A stretch of 64,000 nucleotides of DNA. It comes from Vagococcus lutrae (lineage in GTDB: Bacteria; Bacillota; Bacilli; Lactobacillales; Vagococcaceae). Position numbers and translations under genes: made by a program. The number at the start of each line of letters is the position of its first letter. Positions within the stretch are counted from its first letter, which is position 1. The stretch lies in the NCBI RefSeq assembly GCF_003987555.1, contig NZ_NGJW01000001.1:1-64000 (forward strand), given 5' to 3'. The notes beneath the pieces were generated by a model. It saw only the letters and a program-made list of their open reading frames with translations, searched no databases and was not told the DNA's origin. Positions 16,592 to 24,990 of the stretch are shown here, piece by piece.

Positions 16592-16999
16592 ATGACAAAA
16601 TTAACACGCACAAGTGCTTTTTACGGAATATTAGGATTAGTTTTAGGTGTTTATTATCGTGAGCTATCAAAAATGAATAATTTTACTGGTACGACACAGT
16701 TAGGAACAAGCCATACCCACGCTTTTGCTTTAGGGATGTTAGTTTTCTTAATCGTGTTACTCTTAGAAGCGAACTTCAAACTTTCAGAACAAGGTAAAAC
16801 GTATCGCCTTTTCTATATTTTTTATAATATTGGATTAATTATGACGATTGCGATGCTTACTTTCCATGGTACGATGACAGTATTAGGTAATGAAACAGGC
16901 GCAGCCGTTTCTGGTATTGCTGGTTTAGGCCATATTTTTCTAGCAATTGGAATGATGTTATTATTCCACACATTAGCGAAAGCTGTTAAAAATAAATAA
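16592..16999 (+). CDS. DUF2871 four-helix membrane protein with conserved histidines
   Basis: A 135-residue protein with about four membrane segments (about 8-24, 43-60, 75-96, 108-128). Histidines sit in or near the helices: His41 and His43 (GTSHTHAFALG), His92 (TFHGT), His114 (GLGHIF) and His126. The HxH-AFxLG pattern resembles heme-binding helices of heme-copper oxidase-like proteins, so heme or metal binding is possible, but that is inference; the family is uncharacterised. It is the second gene of the tetR operon and ends at a bidirectional terminator. Confidence 0.78.
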   Translation: MTKLTRTSAFYGILGLVLGVYYRELSKMNNFTGTTQLGTSHTHAFALGMLVFLIVLLLEANFKLSEQGKTYRLFYIFYNIGLIMTIAMLTFHGTMTVLGNETGAAVSGIAGLGHIFLAIGMMLLFHTLAKAVKNK

Positions 17000-17000
17000 A

Positions 17001-17033
17001 AAAAAGTGTTAGGTTGAAAACCTAACACTTTTT
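17001..17033. terminator. Bidirectional terminator between the DUF2871 gene and dps
   Basis: A 15-bp stem (17001-17015 with 17019-17033) has a three-base loop and T tracts on both strands, close to both stop codons. Confidence 0.9.
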
Positions 17034-17042
17034 TATTTGATA

Positions 17043-17504
17043 TTATAATTCTGGTGCACGATTTAATTTCGCTGTTAGCATCCAAATATTTTTTTCAACC
17101 GCACCTTTTATCTCGATGAATAAATCTTCTGTTACATGATCTTCTTCATCTCCTGCAGCATGAATCCCTTCTAATGCTAACTTTTGTAAATAGCGATAGC
17201 CATTAATTAGTGTTTCAATATGCTCATCCATACTTACATCATAGCTTCCAGGTTTGTCTTCTAATTTAGTATGCTCCGCAAATTCTTTTAAGGTTGAGTA
17301 AGGAGCGCCACCAATGGTGATTAAACGCTCGGCTACTTCATCTAAGAAGCCATCTACTTCATCCATATACTCGTCCATTTGAGGATGTAAAGTTAAAAAT
17401 TCTGAACCACGCATGTACCAATGAGCTTGATGAATCATAACTGAAAATTGACTTAAATCAGCTACCATTTGGTTTAAAACTTTTTTTGTTTGTTCAACGT
17501 TCAT
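17043..17504 (-). CDS. dps: Dps-family ferritin-like protein
   Basis: A 153-residue four-helix protein. The ferroxidase region shows HQAHWYMRGSEFLTLHPQMDEYMDEVDGFLDEVAERLITIGG (about residues 25-66), with His, Asp and Glu placed as in Dps ferroxidase centres between subunits. Dps forms a 12-subunit shell that stores iron, uses up hydrogen peroxide and in some species binds DNA; the N-terminus here is short, so DNA binding is uncertain. It has its own sigma-A promoter. Confidence 0.92.
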   Translation of the reverse strand: MNVEQTKKVLNQMVADLSQFSVMIHQAHWYMRGSEFLTLHPQMDEYMDEVDGFLDEVAERLITIGGAPYSTLKEFAEHTKLEDKPGSYDVSMDEHIETLINGYRYLQKLALEGIHAAGDEEDHVTEDLFIEIKGAVEKNIWMLTAKLNRAPEL

Positions 17505-17537
17505 ATTCTTTCTTCCTCCTTAATTGTTTCTACTATA

Positions 17538-17566
17538 AGTATACGCTTTCGTGACATTTCTTTCAA
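17538..17566 (-). promoter_or_regulatory. dps promoter
   Basis: Minus strand: -35 TTGAAA (17561-17566), 17-base spacer, -10 TATACT (17538-17543), about 34 bases before the dps ATG. No clear PerR box was recognised. Confidence 0.72.
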
Positions 17567-17589
17567 AGAATCTGCTTGTAAATATAACA

Positions 17590-17617
17590 AAAACCTATCA
17601 CTAAAGTGATAGGTTTT
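17590..17617 (-). terminator. trxA terminator
   Basis: A perfect 13-bp stem (17590-17602 with 17605-17617) lies nine bases after the trxA stop and ends in Ts on the minus strand. Confidence 0.85.
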
Positions 17618-17626
17618 TATAACATA

Positions 17627-17938
17627 TTATAAATATTTTTCTAAAATACTTGCTAGTTGTTCTTTACGGTGAACACCGACTAATGTTTCAACGACTTTAT
17701 CGTCTTTTTTCACCATTAATGTTGGAATACTCATAATTCCAAACTTGCTAGCTGTTGCTGGGTTTTGGTCCACATCAACTTTAGCGATAGTCACTTTGTC
17801 GCCCATTTCTGCTGCTAATTCGTCTAAGATAGGCCCTTGAATACGACATGGTCCACACCATGGTGCCCAAAAGTCAATTAAGACTACTCCGTTTTTTGTT
17901 TCGCTTGCAAATGTTGCATCTGTTACTTGTTTAACCAT
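17627..17938 (-). CDS. trxA: Thioredoxin
   Basis: A 103-residue classical thioredoxin with the active site WCGPC (Cys28, Cys31), the following basic residue, and the cis-proline loop MSIPTLMV. It reduces disulfides in cytoplasmic proteins such as ribonucleotide reductase, itself reduced by thioredoxin reductase, which is not in this window. AGGAGG precedes the ATG. It has its own promoter and terminator, so it is monocistronic although it follows mutS2. Confidence 0.96.
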   Translation of the reverse strand: MVKQVTDATFASETKNGVVLIDFWAPWCGPCRIQGPILDELAAEMGDKVTIAKVDVDQNPATASKFGIMSIPTLMVKKDDKVVETLVGVHRKEQLASILEKYL

Positions 17939-17981
17939 TAAAAAATCCTCCTAAAATATTAATATTTCTTTATCTAGGAAC

Positions 17982-18010
17982 ATTATAGCAAACGGTTATC
18001 GAAGTCCCAA
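17982..18010 (-). promoter_or_regulatory. trxA promoter
   Basis: Minus strand: -35 TTGGGA (18005-18010), 17-base spacer, -10 TATAAT (17982-17987), between mutS2 and trxA. Confidence 0.72.
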
Positions 18011-18033
18011 AAAGTCTGCTTGTGAAACAAAAG

Positions 18034-20409
18034 TTATTTAAACTCTACCACTGTAGCTCCTGAACCACCCTGATTTTGAGGGGCTAAGCCAAATGATTTA
18101 ATCCCACGATAACTACGTAAAAACTCATTAACACCCGTACGCAGCGCACCCGTTCCCTTACCGTGTACGATAATAATCTGACTGTACCCTGATAAAATCG
18201 CTTCATCCAAATAATTTTCTAATTCGTGCATCGCATCATCGTAGCGTTTCCCTCTTAAATCAAGTTGACTTTCAACTTTACGACGGCCTACTTTTCCGTC
18301 TGAATCTTTAATCGTTACAATTGAAGACCGTGTTTCTTTTTCAGGCGCTAATTTGGTTAAATCACTTTCCGGAAGCGCCATTTTGATAATCCCCATCTGC
18401 ACTTCCCACAATCCTTCTTTTTGTTTACCAATAATCGTCCCACGTTGCCCAAAGCTTTCGACTTTCACATCGTCGCCAACTTTTAATTGCTGTTCTTTTT
18501 TCGCTTTTTGTAAGACTTTATTTTTCTTTAATTGTTTTTGCTCGTGTCGTAAATCATCTAGCTGAGCATGCATCTCAATAAACTCATGCTCTTTGACTTG
18601 CATTTCTCCTACCCGTTTTTGTTTTTCGCGAATATCTGACACTATCGTTTCTGCTTCACGACGTGCTTCTTCGATAAGTTCATTTGCAGCTTCTTTTGCT
18701 TTTTCTAGTTCTTTTTCTCGCTCTTGTTTCAAATAGCCCACTGCATTTTTCAACTCAGCTAAAAGAGTTTCACTTTCTTCTACCACTAAATGCAAGTGAG
18801 AAGCTTCTTCTTCCGCTTGTTTTTTAGACGATTCCAAGTCAGAAATCATATCGTTTAAATCATGACTTTCCCCATCAATAAGTTGTTTAGCTTGGGTAAT
18901 AATCGTAGTGGAAAGACCTAAACGTTGAGAAATTTCAAACGCATTACTGCGCCCTGGCACGCCAATCAATAAACGGTAAGTCGGACTTAGCGTATTCACA
19001 TCAAACTCCATACTCGCATTCGTTGTAAAGGGACGATTATAGCCATATACTTTTAATTCTGGATAGTGAGTTGTTGCCATTACATACGCATTTCGAGACC
19101 CGACTTCATCTAAAATAGCAATCGCTAAAGCGGCACCTTCTTGAGGATCAGTCCCCGCTCCTAGCTCATCAAAAAGCACAAGAGAGGTATCATCTACTTC
19201 TTCTAAAATCGACACAATATTCGTCATGTGAGAAGAAAACGTACTTAAGTTTTGTTCAATCGACTGTTCATCGCCTATATCAGCAAAAATATTGCCAAAG
19301 ACACCTAACACACTATCTTCCGCTACGGTAACAGGAATTCCTGCTTGTCCCATTAGTTGTAACAACCCTAATGTTTTTAAAGTAATGGTTTTCCCACCAG
19401 TATTCGGTCCCGTGATAACGATTGCTTGATAGTCTTTTCCTATTGTTAAGTCATTGGCAACCGCTAGTTCACGGTCTAAAAGTGGATGACGAGCTTGACG
19501 TAAAGACACATGATTCTCTTCACTTAATGACGGAATCACTCCACCAATTTGTTTTCCAAACAGTGCTTTCGTATTAATCACATCGAGCTGTGATAGTACG
19601 TAGGCATTGTGACGAATCTCTGGCACGTGTGGGGCTATTGCAGCTGAAAGTTCTGACAATATCCGTTCAATTTCCTGTCTTTCCTCACTTTGCAACTGTT
19701 TCAGACGATTATTTAACTCGACAACTTGTTTTGGTTCAACATACACTGTTTGCCCAGAAGCACTTTGATCGTGCACGATTCCACCAAACATACTGCGATA
19801 CTCACTTTTAGCTGGAATAACGTAACGGTCATTTCGAATCGTTATAAGTGTGTCACTTAAATAACGGGCTTGTTTACCACGTACGATTTTTTCCAATTCT
19901 TCACGAATCGTCATCTCACTACGACGCATTTGACGGCGGATTTGCTGTAAAGCAAGCGATGCTTCATCTTGAACACGTCCATCCTCATCTACTGCTTGGC
20001 GAATTTCACCCGATACAGCTGGTAAAACAACAAGCTTATCTCCCCAAGCGAAAACAGCTGGAAAATCATGTTCATTGTCTTTTAGCTCTTCAAAGAAACG
20101 CACTGTTTCAGACGTGGTATATAACACTTTTCCAATCTGAGCTATTTCCAGACCATTTAGATTGGCGTCCATCTCTAAACGTTTTAAAGCCGGACGAATA
20201 TCCGCCAACTTAGGAAGTGGTAAACCCCCTTTAATCCGTAAAATATCTAACCCTTCTTTGGTTTCTTTTAATCGTTCTGCGACGCGTTCGTAGGTTGTTT
20301 CTGGTTTTAAAGATAACACGTGTTCACGGCCTAGCTCGGTCACAGCATGCTCGCTCATCATTCGAATAATCTTATGATAGTCGAGCGTTTCATATATCTT
20401 ATGATTCAT
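18034..20409 (-). CDS. mutS2: MutS2: MutS-like ATPase with Smr nuclease domain
   Basis: About 791 residues. Order: lever and clamp helices, the ATPase with Walker A GPNTGGKT (about 334-341) and Walker B LVLFDELGAGTDP, a long charged coiled coil (about 510-620), and a C-terminal Smr domain with LDLRG and HGKGTGALR. The MutS mismatch-recognition domain is absent, as in all MutS2. Relatives resolve collided ribosomes and branched DNA. Start set at the ATG at 20409, which has an AAGTGA site; the ATG at 20433 would add eight residues. It follows zapA-cvpA. Confidence 0.94.
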   Translation of the reverse strand: MNHKIYETLDYHKIIRMMSEHAVTELGREHVLSLKPETTYERVAERLKETKEGLDILRIKGGLPLPKLADIRPALKRLEMDANLNGLEIAQIGKVLYTTSETVRFFEELKDNEHDFPAVFAWGDKLVVLPAVSGEIRQAVDEDGRVQDEASLALQQIRRQMRRSEMTIREELEKIVRGKQARYLSDTLITIRNDRYVIPAKSEYRSMFGGIVHDQSASGQTVYVEPKQVVELNNRLKQLQSEERQEIERILSELSAAIAPHVPEIRHNAYVLSQLDVINTKALFGKQIGGVIPSLSEENHVSLRQARHPLLDRELAVANDLTIGKDYQAIVITGPNTGGKTITLKTLGLLQLMGQAGIPVTVAEDSVLGVFGNIFADIGDEQSIEQNLSTFSSHMTNIVSILEEVDDTSLVLFDELGAGTDPQEGAALAIAILDEVGSRNAYVMATTHYPELKVYGYNRPFTTNASMEFDVNTLSPTYRLLIGVPGRSNAFEISQRLGLSTTIITQAKQLIDGESHDLNDMISDLESSKKQAEEEASHLHLVVEESETLLAELKNAVGYLKQEREKELEKAKEAANELIEEARREAETIVSDIREKQKRVGEMQVKEHEFIEMHAQLDDLRHEQKQLKKNKVLQKAKKEQQLKVGDDVKVESFGQRGTIIGKQKEGLWEVQMGIIKMALPESDLTKLAPEKETRSSIVTIKDSDGKVGRRKVESQLDLRGKRYDDAMHELENYLDEAILSGYSQIIIVHGKGTGALRTGVNEFLRSYRGIKSFGLAPQNQGGSGATVVEFK

Positions 20410-20436
20410 TCTTATCACTTCACTTTCATTCATTAA

Positions 20437-20463
20437 AAAAGAACACTCGAGAGTGTCCTTTTA
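20437..20463 (-). terminator. Hairpin with T tract between cvpA and mutS2
   Basis: Minus strand: ACACTC/GAGTGT stem around a CTCGAG centre (20443-20456), flanked by AAAGG/TTCTTT and followed by six Ts. It could partly terminate zapA-cvpA transcripts before mutS2, which begins only about 30 bases later. A separate mutS2 promoter was not seen. Confidence 0.6.
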
Positions 20464-20468
20464 CCTCG

Positions 20469-21014
20469 CTATTTTGGTACACTCGACCAAAGTAACATGA
20501 TTTTATTAGAAAAATAGGGAATATGTTCAATCAATCCTTGCGCTAGCCGACTGCCTTGTAAAGTGTTTTGAACTATATCAAGCGGAATCATTGCTACAAG
20601 TGACAACACTGTTCCCCAAGCAATCAATGATACGGCTAAAGCCAGTCCTCCCCCAACGGTAGCGTTAAGTGTTTCAGGAATTCGAGCAAACGTTAATTTA
20701 TAACACAGTATGCCTATTAGCCGAGTTATCGCCCAGCCAATAACTAGCAGTATTAAAAACGAAACCCCTGCATAGAAATAGCGATCTAAGTCAAAAAAAA
20801 CGTCTGGTGAAAAAAACAATAATTTAGACTCTGGTGTTGGCTGTGGATAAGGAATCAACAACTCTAACTTATCAACATACTTAATATAGTTTTTCGCGGC
20901 GTAAATAAAGCTAAATAAGTACCCCAATGTATAAACGCCTTGTAACACTGCCCCTCTACGTACACCTGTATGAACCGTAAACAGCAGCGTCAAAATAATG
21001 ATTAATGATAACAT
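20469..21014 (-). CDS. CvpA family membrane protein
   Basis: About 181 residues with four membrane segments (about 1-18, 22-40, 75-95, 112-140) in the CvpA/colicin V production pattern. The protein is widely conserved with zapA and mutS2 in Firmicutes, and its molecular role is unknown. The ATG at 21014 follows AAAGGG by seven bases; an upstream in-frame ATG at 21047 lies inside the zapA end and is less likely. The start still overlaps zapA's stop region. Confidence 0.85.
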   Translation of the reverse strand: MLSLIIILTLLFTVHTGVRRGAVLQGVYTLGYLFSFIYAAKNYIKYVDKLELLIPYPQPTPESKLLFFSPDVFFDLDRYFYAGVSFLILLVIGWAITRLIGILCYKLTFARIPETLNATVGGGLALAVSLIAWGTVLSLVAMIPLDIVQNTLQGSRLAQGLIEHIPYFSNKIMLLWSSVPK

Positions 21015-21018
21015 AATT

Positions 21019-21489
21019 TTACCCTTTTCTTTTTTTGTCTTGTTCAATCTTTGCCAAAGATTGCTTGTTCATAATTTTTTGAACCTCTGCTGGTGATAAC
21101 TCTTGACGACTTTTCGTTGAATTTATAATGGCTCGTTTTGCTTCAGCTTCAATCGATTCATAACGATGCAAACGTTTTTCAAGCTCTTTCACTTTCGCTA
21201 CTTCTTTTTCCAACACTTCACATTCGGATAATTCCGCTTGTAAAATAGCCATTTGATCTTTTAACTCATTAATCGTATGTTGTAAGGTTAGCTGATCTGA
21301 TAAGGCATTAATCGCTAACAATACCGACTTTTGCTCCAAACTAATATCAGGACTTTTCTTTCCTATCATTTCTAGCTGATGATTAGCTAACGACACGACG
21401 GCGTCCATATGTGCTTTTGATTCATTACCTATAATAGTATAATTTTTATCCCCTATCACAGCTTTATAACGTTTTTTACTTTGTGACAT
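21019..21489 (-). CDS. zapA: Cell division protein ZapA, long form
   Basis: About 156 residues. The N-terminal ZapA head has the pattern KRYKAVIGDKNYTIIGNES then MDAVVSLANHQLEMI, followed by a coiled coil (about 60-115) and a basic tail ending DKKRKG. ZapA binds FtsZ and bundles Z-ring filaments. Most ZapA proteins have about 85-110 residues; here a C-terminal extension of about 50 residues goes beyond the coiled coil. GGGGAGG precedes the ATG at 21489. First gene of zapA-cvpA-mutS2. Confidence 0.85.
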   Translation of the reverse strand: MSQSKKRYKAVIGDKNYTIIGNESKAHMDAVVSLANHQLEMIGKKSPDISLEQKSVLLAINALSDQLTLQHTINELKDQMAILQAELSECEVLEKEVAKVKELEKRLHRYESIEAEAKRAIINSTKSRQELSPAEVQKIMNKQSLAKIEQDKKRKG

Positions 21490-21530
21490 TTTCTTTCCTC
21501 CCCATTTGTCATTGGAAAGCATTCCCTATT

Positions 21531-21559
21531 ATTATAAATTAGTTTATTTTAATTTACAA
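21531..21559 (-). promoter_or_regulatory. zapA-cvpA-mutS2 promoter
   Basis: Minus strand: -35 TTGTAA (21554-21559), 17-base spacer, -10 TATAAT (21531-21536). Confidence 0.7.
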
Positions 21560-21585
21560 ACCTTTCTCCTCTTTCCTTCTCGTGA

Positions 21586-21614
21586 TTGTTATTCTATCAT
21601 TTATTCGTTAAGAT
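21586..21614 (+). promoter_or_regulatory. rnhC promoter
   Basis: -35 TTGTTA (21586-21591), 17-base spacer, -10 TAAGAT (21609-21614), 32 bases before the rnhC start at 21646. It is back to back with the zapA promoter. Confidence 0.62.
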
Positions 21615-21645
21615 AAGAGAGAACGAAATAGAAATGAGGTACATT

Positions 21646-22584
21646 ATGTCTAGTTATACACTCAAAAAACAATCACCCGAAACGTTAAAAAAAATGGCCA
21701 CTTTTTATAAAGATTATATTCAGAAAAAAGTCCCACAACATGCTCTGTTTCAAGCAAAATATCAAGGAGTCACTATTACCGCTTATAAAACAGGCTCTGT
21801 TTTATTTCAAGGAAACCAGGCAGAAACAGAAGCGGCACGGTGGACATCTCTTCCCACCACCGCTACTCCTAAGAAAACTAGTACGGCTTCTCCTCAAACA
21901 AGCGCGACACTGCCTCGTGATTTTTCACATTGGTCTGTTATCGGAAGTGATGAAGTCGGAAACGGCAGTTACTTTGGCCCCTTAGTTGTATGTGCTGCCT
22001 ATGTTAGTCGTGAGCAGTTAGCCGCCGTCAAAGCGCTTGGTGTGAAAGATTCTAAACTGTTAAAAGATAGCGATATTCAACGGATTGCGTCAAAAATCCA
22101 AGACCATATTCCCCATCAACTATTAATCGTTTCACCAAGTAAATATAACGATATACAACCAACCTATAATGCCACGCACATGAAAGTGGCGTTGCATAAT
22201 CAAGCGATTCGTTTATTGTCCGAGAAAATAGCTCCTACTAAACCAGAAGGAATACTTATCGACCAATTTACAAGCGAAAAAAATTATCGCAAGTATCTTG
22301 CGAGTGAAGCTCAACCTGTCACAGAAAATTTATATTTTCAAACAAAAGGAGAAGGTGCGCATTTAGCTGTCGCTGCCGCATCGATTCTATGTCGTAACGC
22401 TTTTCTTGTTTCACTTGAACAAGCGAGCCAAGAACTTGGTTATACGATCCCCTCCGGTGCAGGTCACGTCTCTGATACGGTCGCTGCTCGTCTTTTAAAA
22501 CAAGGGGGTATGCCTTTGCTCCGTCAACATGCGAAACTCCATTTTGCCAATACCAAAAAAGCACTAAAATTAGCTCAGCGCTAA
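21646..22584 (+). CDS. rnhC: Ribonuclease HIII
   Basis: About 312 residues. An N-terminal substrate-binding domain (about 1-85) and a Thr/Ser/Pro-rich linker lead into the RNase H fold with SDEVGNGSYFGPLVV, holding Asp102 and Glu103 of the catalytic DE pair, then VKDSKLL and ILIDQFTS with further acids. The enzyme cuts the RNA strand of RNA:DNA hybrids. The ATG at 21646 with GAGGT five bases upstream is chosen over earlier in-frame starts. Confidence 0.93.
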   Translation: MSSYTLKKQSPETLKKMATFYKDYIQKKVPQHALFQAKYQGVTITAYKTGSVLFQGNQAETEAARWTSLPTTATPKKTSTASPQTSATLPRDFSHWSVIGSDEVGNGSYFGPLVVCAAYVSREQLAAVKALGVKDSKLLKDSDIQRIASKIQDHIPHQLLIVSPSKYNDIQPTYNATHMKVALHNQAIRLLSEKIAPTKPEGILIDQFTSEKNYRKYLASEAQPVTENLYFQTKGEGAHLAVAAASILCRNAFLVSLEQASQELGYTIPSGAGHVSDTVAARLLKQGGMPLLRQHAKLHFANTKKALKLAQR

Positions 22585-22587
22585 ACC

Positions 22588-22618
22588 AAAGAACCCTTCT
22601 GTCATAGAAGGGTTCTTT
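22588..22618. terminator. Bidirectional terminator between rnhC and the yxeA-like gene
   Basis: A perfect 13-bp stem (22588-22600 with 22606-22618) has a gtcat loop, and Ts or As follow on either side. The right arm reaches the stop codon of the minus-strand gene. Confidence 0.88.
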
Positions 22619-23010
22619 TATTCATCTAATTTATCTTTGATAGCGCTTGGTATTTCTGACGCCGCTACTTCTTCCCATTCACTCACATATTTACCTTTTG
22701 TAGCGAGTTTTAAATAAGCATCTTCTCTTAACTGGTGACCTGCAAAAAATGACAATGTGACCTCTTCTTCTCCCTCGCTTATCCCAGTTTGCGTATATAA
22801 ATAACCTCCCGGCTCTTGTTGCGTGCCGTACTGATTAGCTGTTTTCACATAGACATCTTGTTCAGCAACTAGCGGATTAAAACGGTCGACTAGTTGTTTT
22901 AACTCTGACGTTGCCATACCGGATTCGTCCGGCATTAAATAAGTAAACCCAATCGGAACGATTAAAACAATCGTCATGATAAAAAATAGTGTTCTGCCGA
23001 TTTTTTTCAT
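22618..23010 (-). CDS. YxeA family (DUF1093) exported protein
   Basis: About 130 residues starting at the ATG at 23010. One N-terminal hydrophobic segment (about 5-24) without a lipobox points to a membrane anchor or signal peptide. The rest matches YxeA: GGYLYTQTGISEGEEEVTLSFFAG, LREDAYLKLATKGKYV and a final EIPSAIKDKL, a small OB-like beta fold. The function is unknown; relatives often lie beside bacteriocin or ABC-transporter genes, which is not the case here. The longer ORF going upstream to 23142 has no ribosome site. Confidence 0.8.
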   Translation of the reverse strand: MKKIGRTLFFIMTIVLIVPIGFTYLMPDESGMATSELKQLVDRFNPLVAEQDVYVKTANQYGTQQEPGGYLYTQTGISEGEEEVTLSFFAGHQLREDAYLKLATKGKYVSEWEEVAASEIPSAIKDKLDE

Positions 23011-23205
23011 ACAAACACTTCCTTTCCTATCTAACATTATCTCAACTCTTCTCCCATTTAACATCCGTAATAAGATGGAATTTAAGTCATACTTGAGGCC
23101 GATAAAATAACAGCCACTCCTCTGAAATAGTGCGATTATCACAAACGTATGATTTGCAAGACTGATTTATTTTGTTAGTATTCTTTCTTTATTAAAGAAT
23201 AGCTC

Positions 23206-23234
23206 TTTACAAAAAGAACGTATGTTCGTATAAT
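23206..23234 (+). promoter_or_regulatory. SOS promoter with LexA (DinR) box in the spacer
   Basis: -35 TTTACA (23206-23211), 17-base spacer, -10 TATAAT (23229-23234). The spacer holds aGAACgtatGTTCG (23215-23228), which matches the Gram-positive LexA box CGAACn4GTTCG at all but the first base. LexA bound here would block RNA polymerase, so the polymerase pair downstream should be induced by DNA damage. Confidence 0.88.
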
Positions 23235-23266
23235 AAACTTAACATGACTCACAAGGAGGCCGTTAC

Positions 23267-23656
23267 ATGGTAGAACTTAATCATTACTATCATGACCGTG
23301 GTATCAAAAAATATCTAGGTTTTTATTTATCGGAACACACGAATGCACTTGAAACGCTTAGTTCTAAAAATAATGACGCTGATTTTGCTGAACAGATGAT
23401 GTCTGAAGAGCAGATAACAGAGGTGATTGACTATGCCCTAGTTAAAAATCTTCCCGTGCTAGTTCAACCGAATATTTATGAAGAAACGGTCGAACGACCA
23501 CTCCCTCCTATTAAAGGCTATATTTCCGGATATACGTCACAGAATCTTTTTATTCACAATACACCTGTACCGCTGTCTTTAATCCGTTCCGTTCGCCTAC
23601 TTTCTCCAACCAAGTGGTTCACAGAACAGACAGTAGATGATGACCATGTCTTTTAA
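23267..23656 (+). CDS. YolD-like family protein
   Basis: A 129-residue YolD-like protein, with the typical IKGYISGYTSQNLFIHNTPVPLSLIRSVRLL core (about 80-111). YolD proteins are regularly coded next to Y-family polymerases of the UvrX/YqjW group and are thought to help or regulate them. GGAGG precedes the ATG. It is the first gene behind the LexA-controlled promoter and overlaps the polymerase start. Confidence 0.85.
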   Translation: MVELNHYYHDRGIKKYLGFYLSEHTNALETLSSKNNDADFAEQMMSEEQITEVIDYALVKNLPVLVQPNIYEETVERPLPPIKGYISGYTSQNLFIHNTPVPLSLIRSVRLLSPTKWFTEQTVDDDHVF

Positions 23657-24980
23657 CTATACGCAACACTTTAATTATGCCTTAGAGCGTCAAGAAGACT
23701 ATCTCTGTATTGATATGAAATCTTTTTACGCGTCAGTCGAATGTGTCGAACGTGGTCTTGATCCTTTGACGACCTTACTTGTCGTCATGAGTAATAGCGA
23801 CTCACCTGGTGGACTCGCATTGGCGACATCTCCCCGTGCCAAAAAGGAACTAGGACTAACGAACGTTTCACGACGCTTTGAAATACCAGACCACCCAGAT
23901 TTACATATCGTGCCACCACGCATGCATCTTTACATTGAAAAAAATATTGCCGTCAATCAAATTTTACAACGCTTTGTAGCGGATGAAGATTTACTCATTT
24001 ACTCCATTGACGAGTCCTTTATTCGAATTACAGCGTCTAAAAAACTCTTTGGTTGGAATGCTTATCAGTTCGCCAAAAATATTCAACAATCTATTTTTCA
24101 AGAACTTGGCCTTTATTGTACGATTGGCATTGGTGATAATATGTTACTGAGTAAATTAGCACTGGATAACGGTGCTAAACTACAACCAGATATGATTGCA
24201 ACGTGGCACTATCAAGACGTGCCTAATACCGTCTGGAAAATTGCACCTATGACAAATTTTTGGGGAATTAATACTCGAACAGCTGAACGCTTAAATAAAA
24301 TGGGGATTCGCTCGATTTACGAGCTGGCTCATTTTGATTTTTTTGAAATGAAAGAACGCATGGGCGTGATCGGACAGCAGTTAATCGCTCATGCATGGGG
24401 AATTGACCGTGCCTTTATTTCAGAAAAATATATCCCTAAATCAAAAAACATCAGCAATAGTCAGATTTTAATGCGTGATTATACGGAGCCAGAAGAAATC
24501 AAACGTGTGCTACGTGAAATGCTCGAACAAATTGCCACACGTCTTCGAACGAAAAAATTACAAACGAGTTGTTTGCAAATTGGCGTAGGCGTTTCAAAAA
24601 ACGAAACACTTCCAAGTTTCTCGCGACAAGTGACCTTTACCCCGACCAATCACTCTGCCGACTTAGTAAGAGAAGGCATTGCTTTGTTTGAACGCTACTA
24701 TACCCGTCAAGTCGTCAGACGATTGAGCGTCAGCTGTTCACAGCTACGAGAAGAAGCAGGTATTCAACTCAATCTCTTTGAATCTCCTCTTAAAACACTC
24801 GATAAGCAACAATTAGACACGACAATCGACCTCATCCGTCAGCGCTACGGTTTTGATGCTATCATTCATGCCTCATCGCTTATGGAAGGCGCGACTGCCA
24901 TTCAACGCAGTCACTTAATCGGTGGACACGCTGGTGGCTTAGACGGTATTTCCACAAAAAAAAGCTTGCTAGAAAACTAG
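23646..24980 (+). CDS. Y-family DNA polymerase, UvrX/UmuC-like
   Basis: About 444 residues. YLCIDMKSFYASVECV (about 20-35) carries the first catalytic Asp, and IYSIDESFI (about 118) carries the DE pair of the active site. CTIGIGDNMLLSKLA and the helix-hairpin-helix part near TMTNFWGINTRTAERLNKMGI follow, then the little-finger domain. It should copy damaged DNA with low fidelity. The family's beta-clamp motif may lie in the final QLNLF. Candidate ATGs at 23637, 23640 and 23646 all lack a clear SD; the start overlaps the yolD-like stop, so translation is probably coupled. Confidence 0.9.
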   Translation: MSFNYTQHFNYALERQEDYLCIDMKSFYASVECVERGLDPLTTLLVVMSNSDSPGGLALATSPRAKKELGLTNVSRRFEIPDHPDLHIVPPRMHLYIEKNIAVNQILQRFVADEDLLIYSIDESFIRITASKKLFGWNAYQFAKNIQQSIFQELGLYCTIGIGDNMLLSKLALDNGAKLQPDMIATWHYQDVPNTVWKIAPMTNFWGINTRTAERLNKMGIRSIYELAHFDFFEMKERMGVIGQQLIAHAWGIDRAFISEKYIPKSKNISNSQILMRDYTEPEEIKRVLREMLEQIATRLRTKKLQTSCLQIGVGVSKNETLPSFSRQVTFTPTNHSADLVREGIALFERYYTRQVVRRLSVSCSQLREEAGIQLNLFESPLKTLDKQQLDTTIDLIRQRYGFDAIIHASSLMEGATAIQRSHLIGGHAGGLDGISTKKSLLEN

Positions 24981-24990
24981 CAAGCTTTTT
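24959..24990. terminator. Bidirectional terminator between the Y-polymerase gene and hsdS
   Basis: A perfect 14-bp stem (24959-24972 with 24977-24990) has an aaaa loop. The polymerase stop codon lies inside the right arm, and the hsdS stop codon overlaps its end. Confidence 0.88.

Noticed and set aside
23011-23142. N-terminal extension of the YxeA-like ORF
   Set aside because: No ribosome site for the upstream start, and the sequence from 23010 begins with a proper SD and signal segment.
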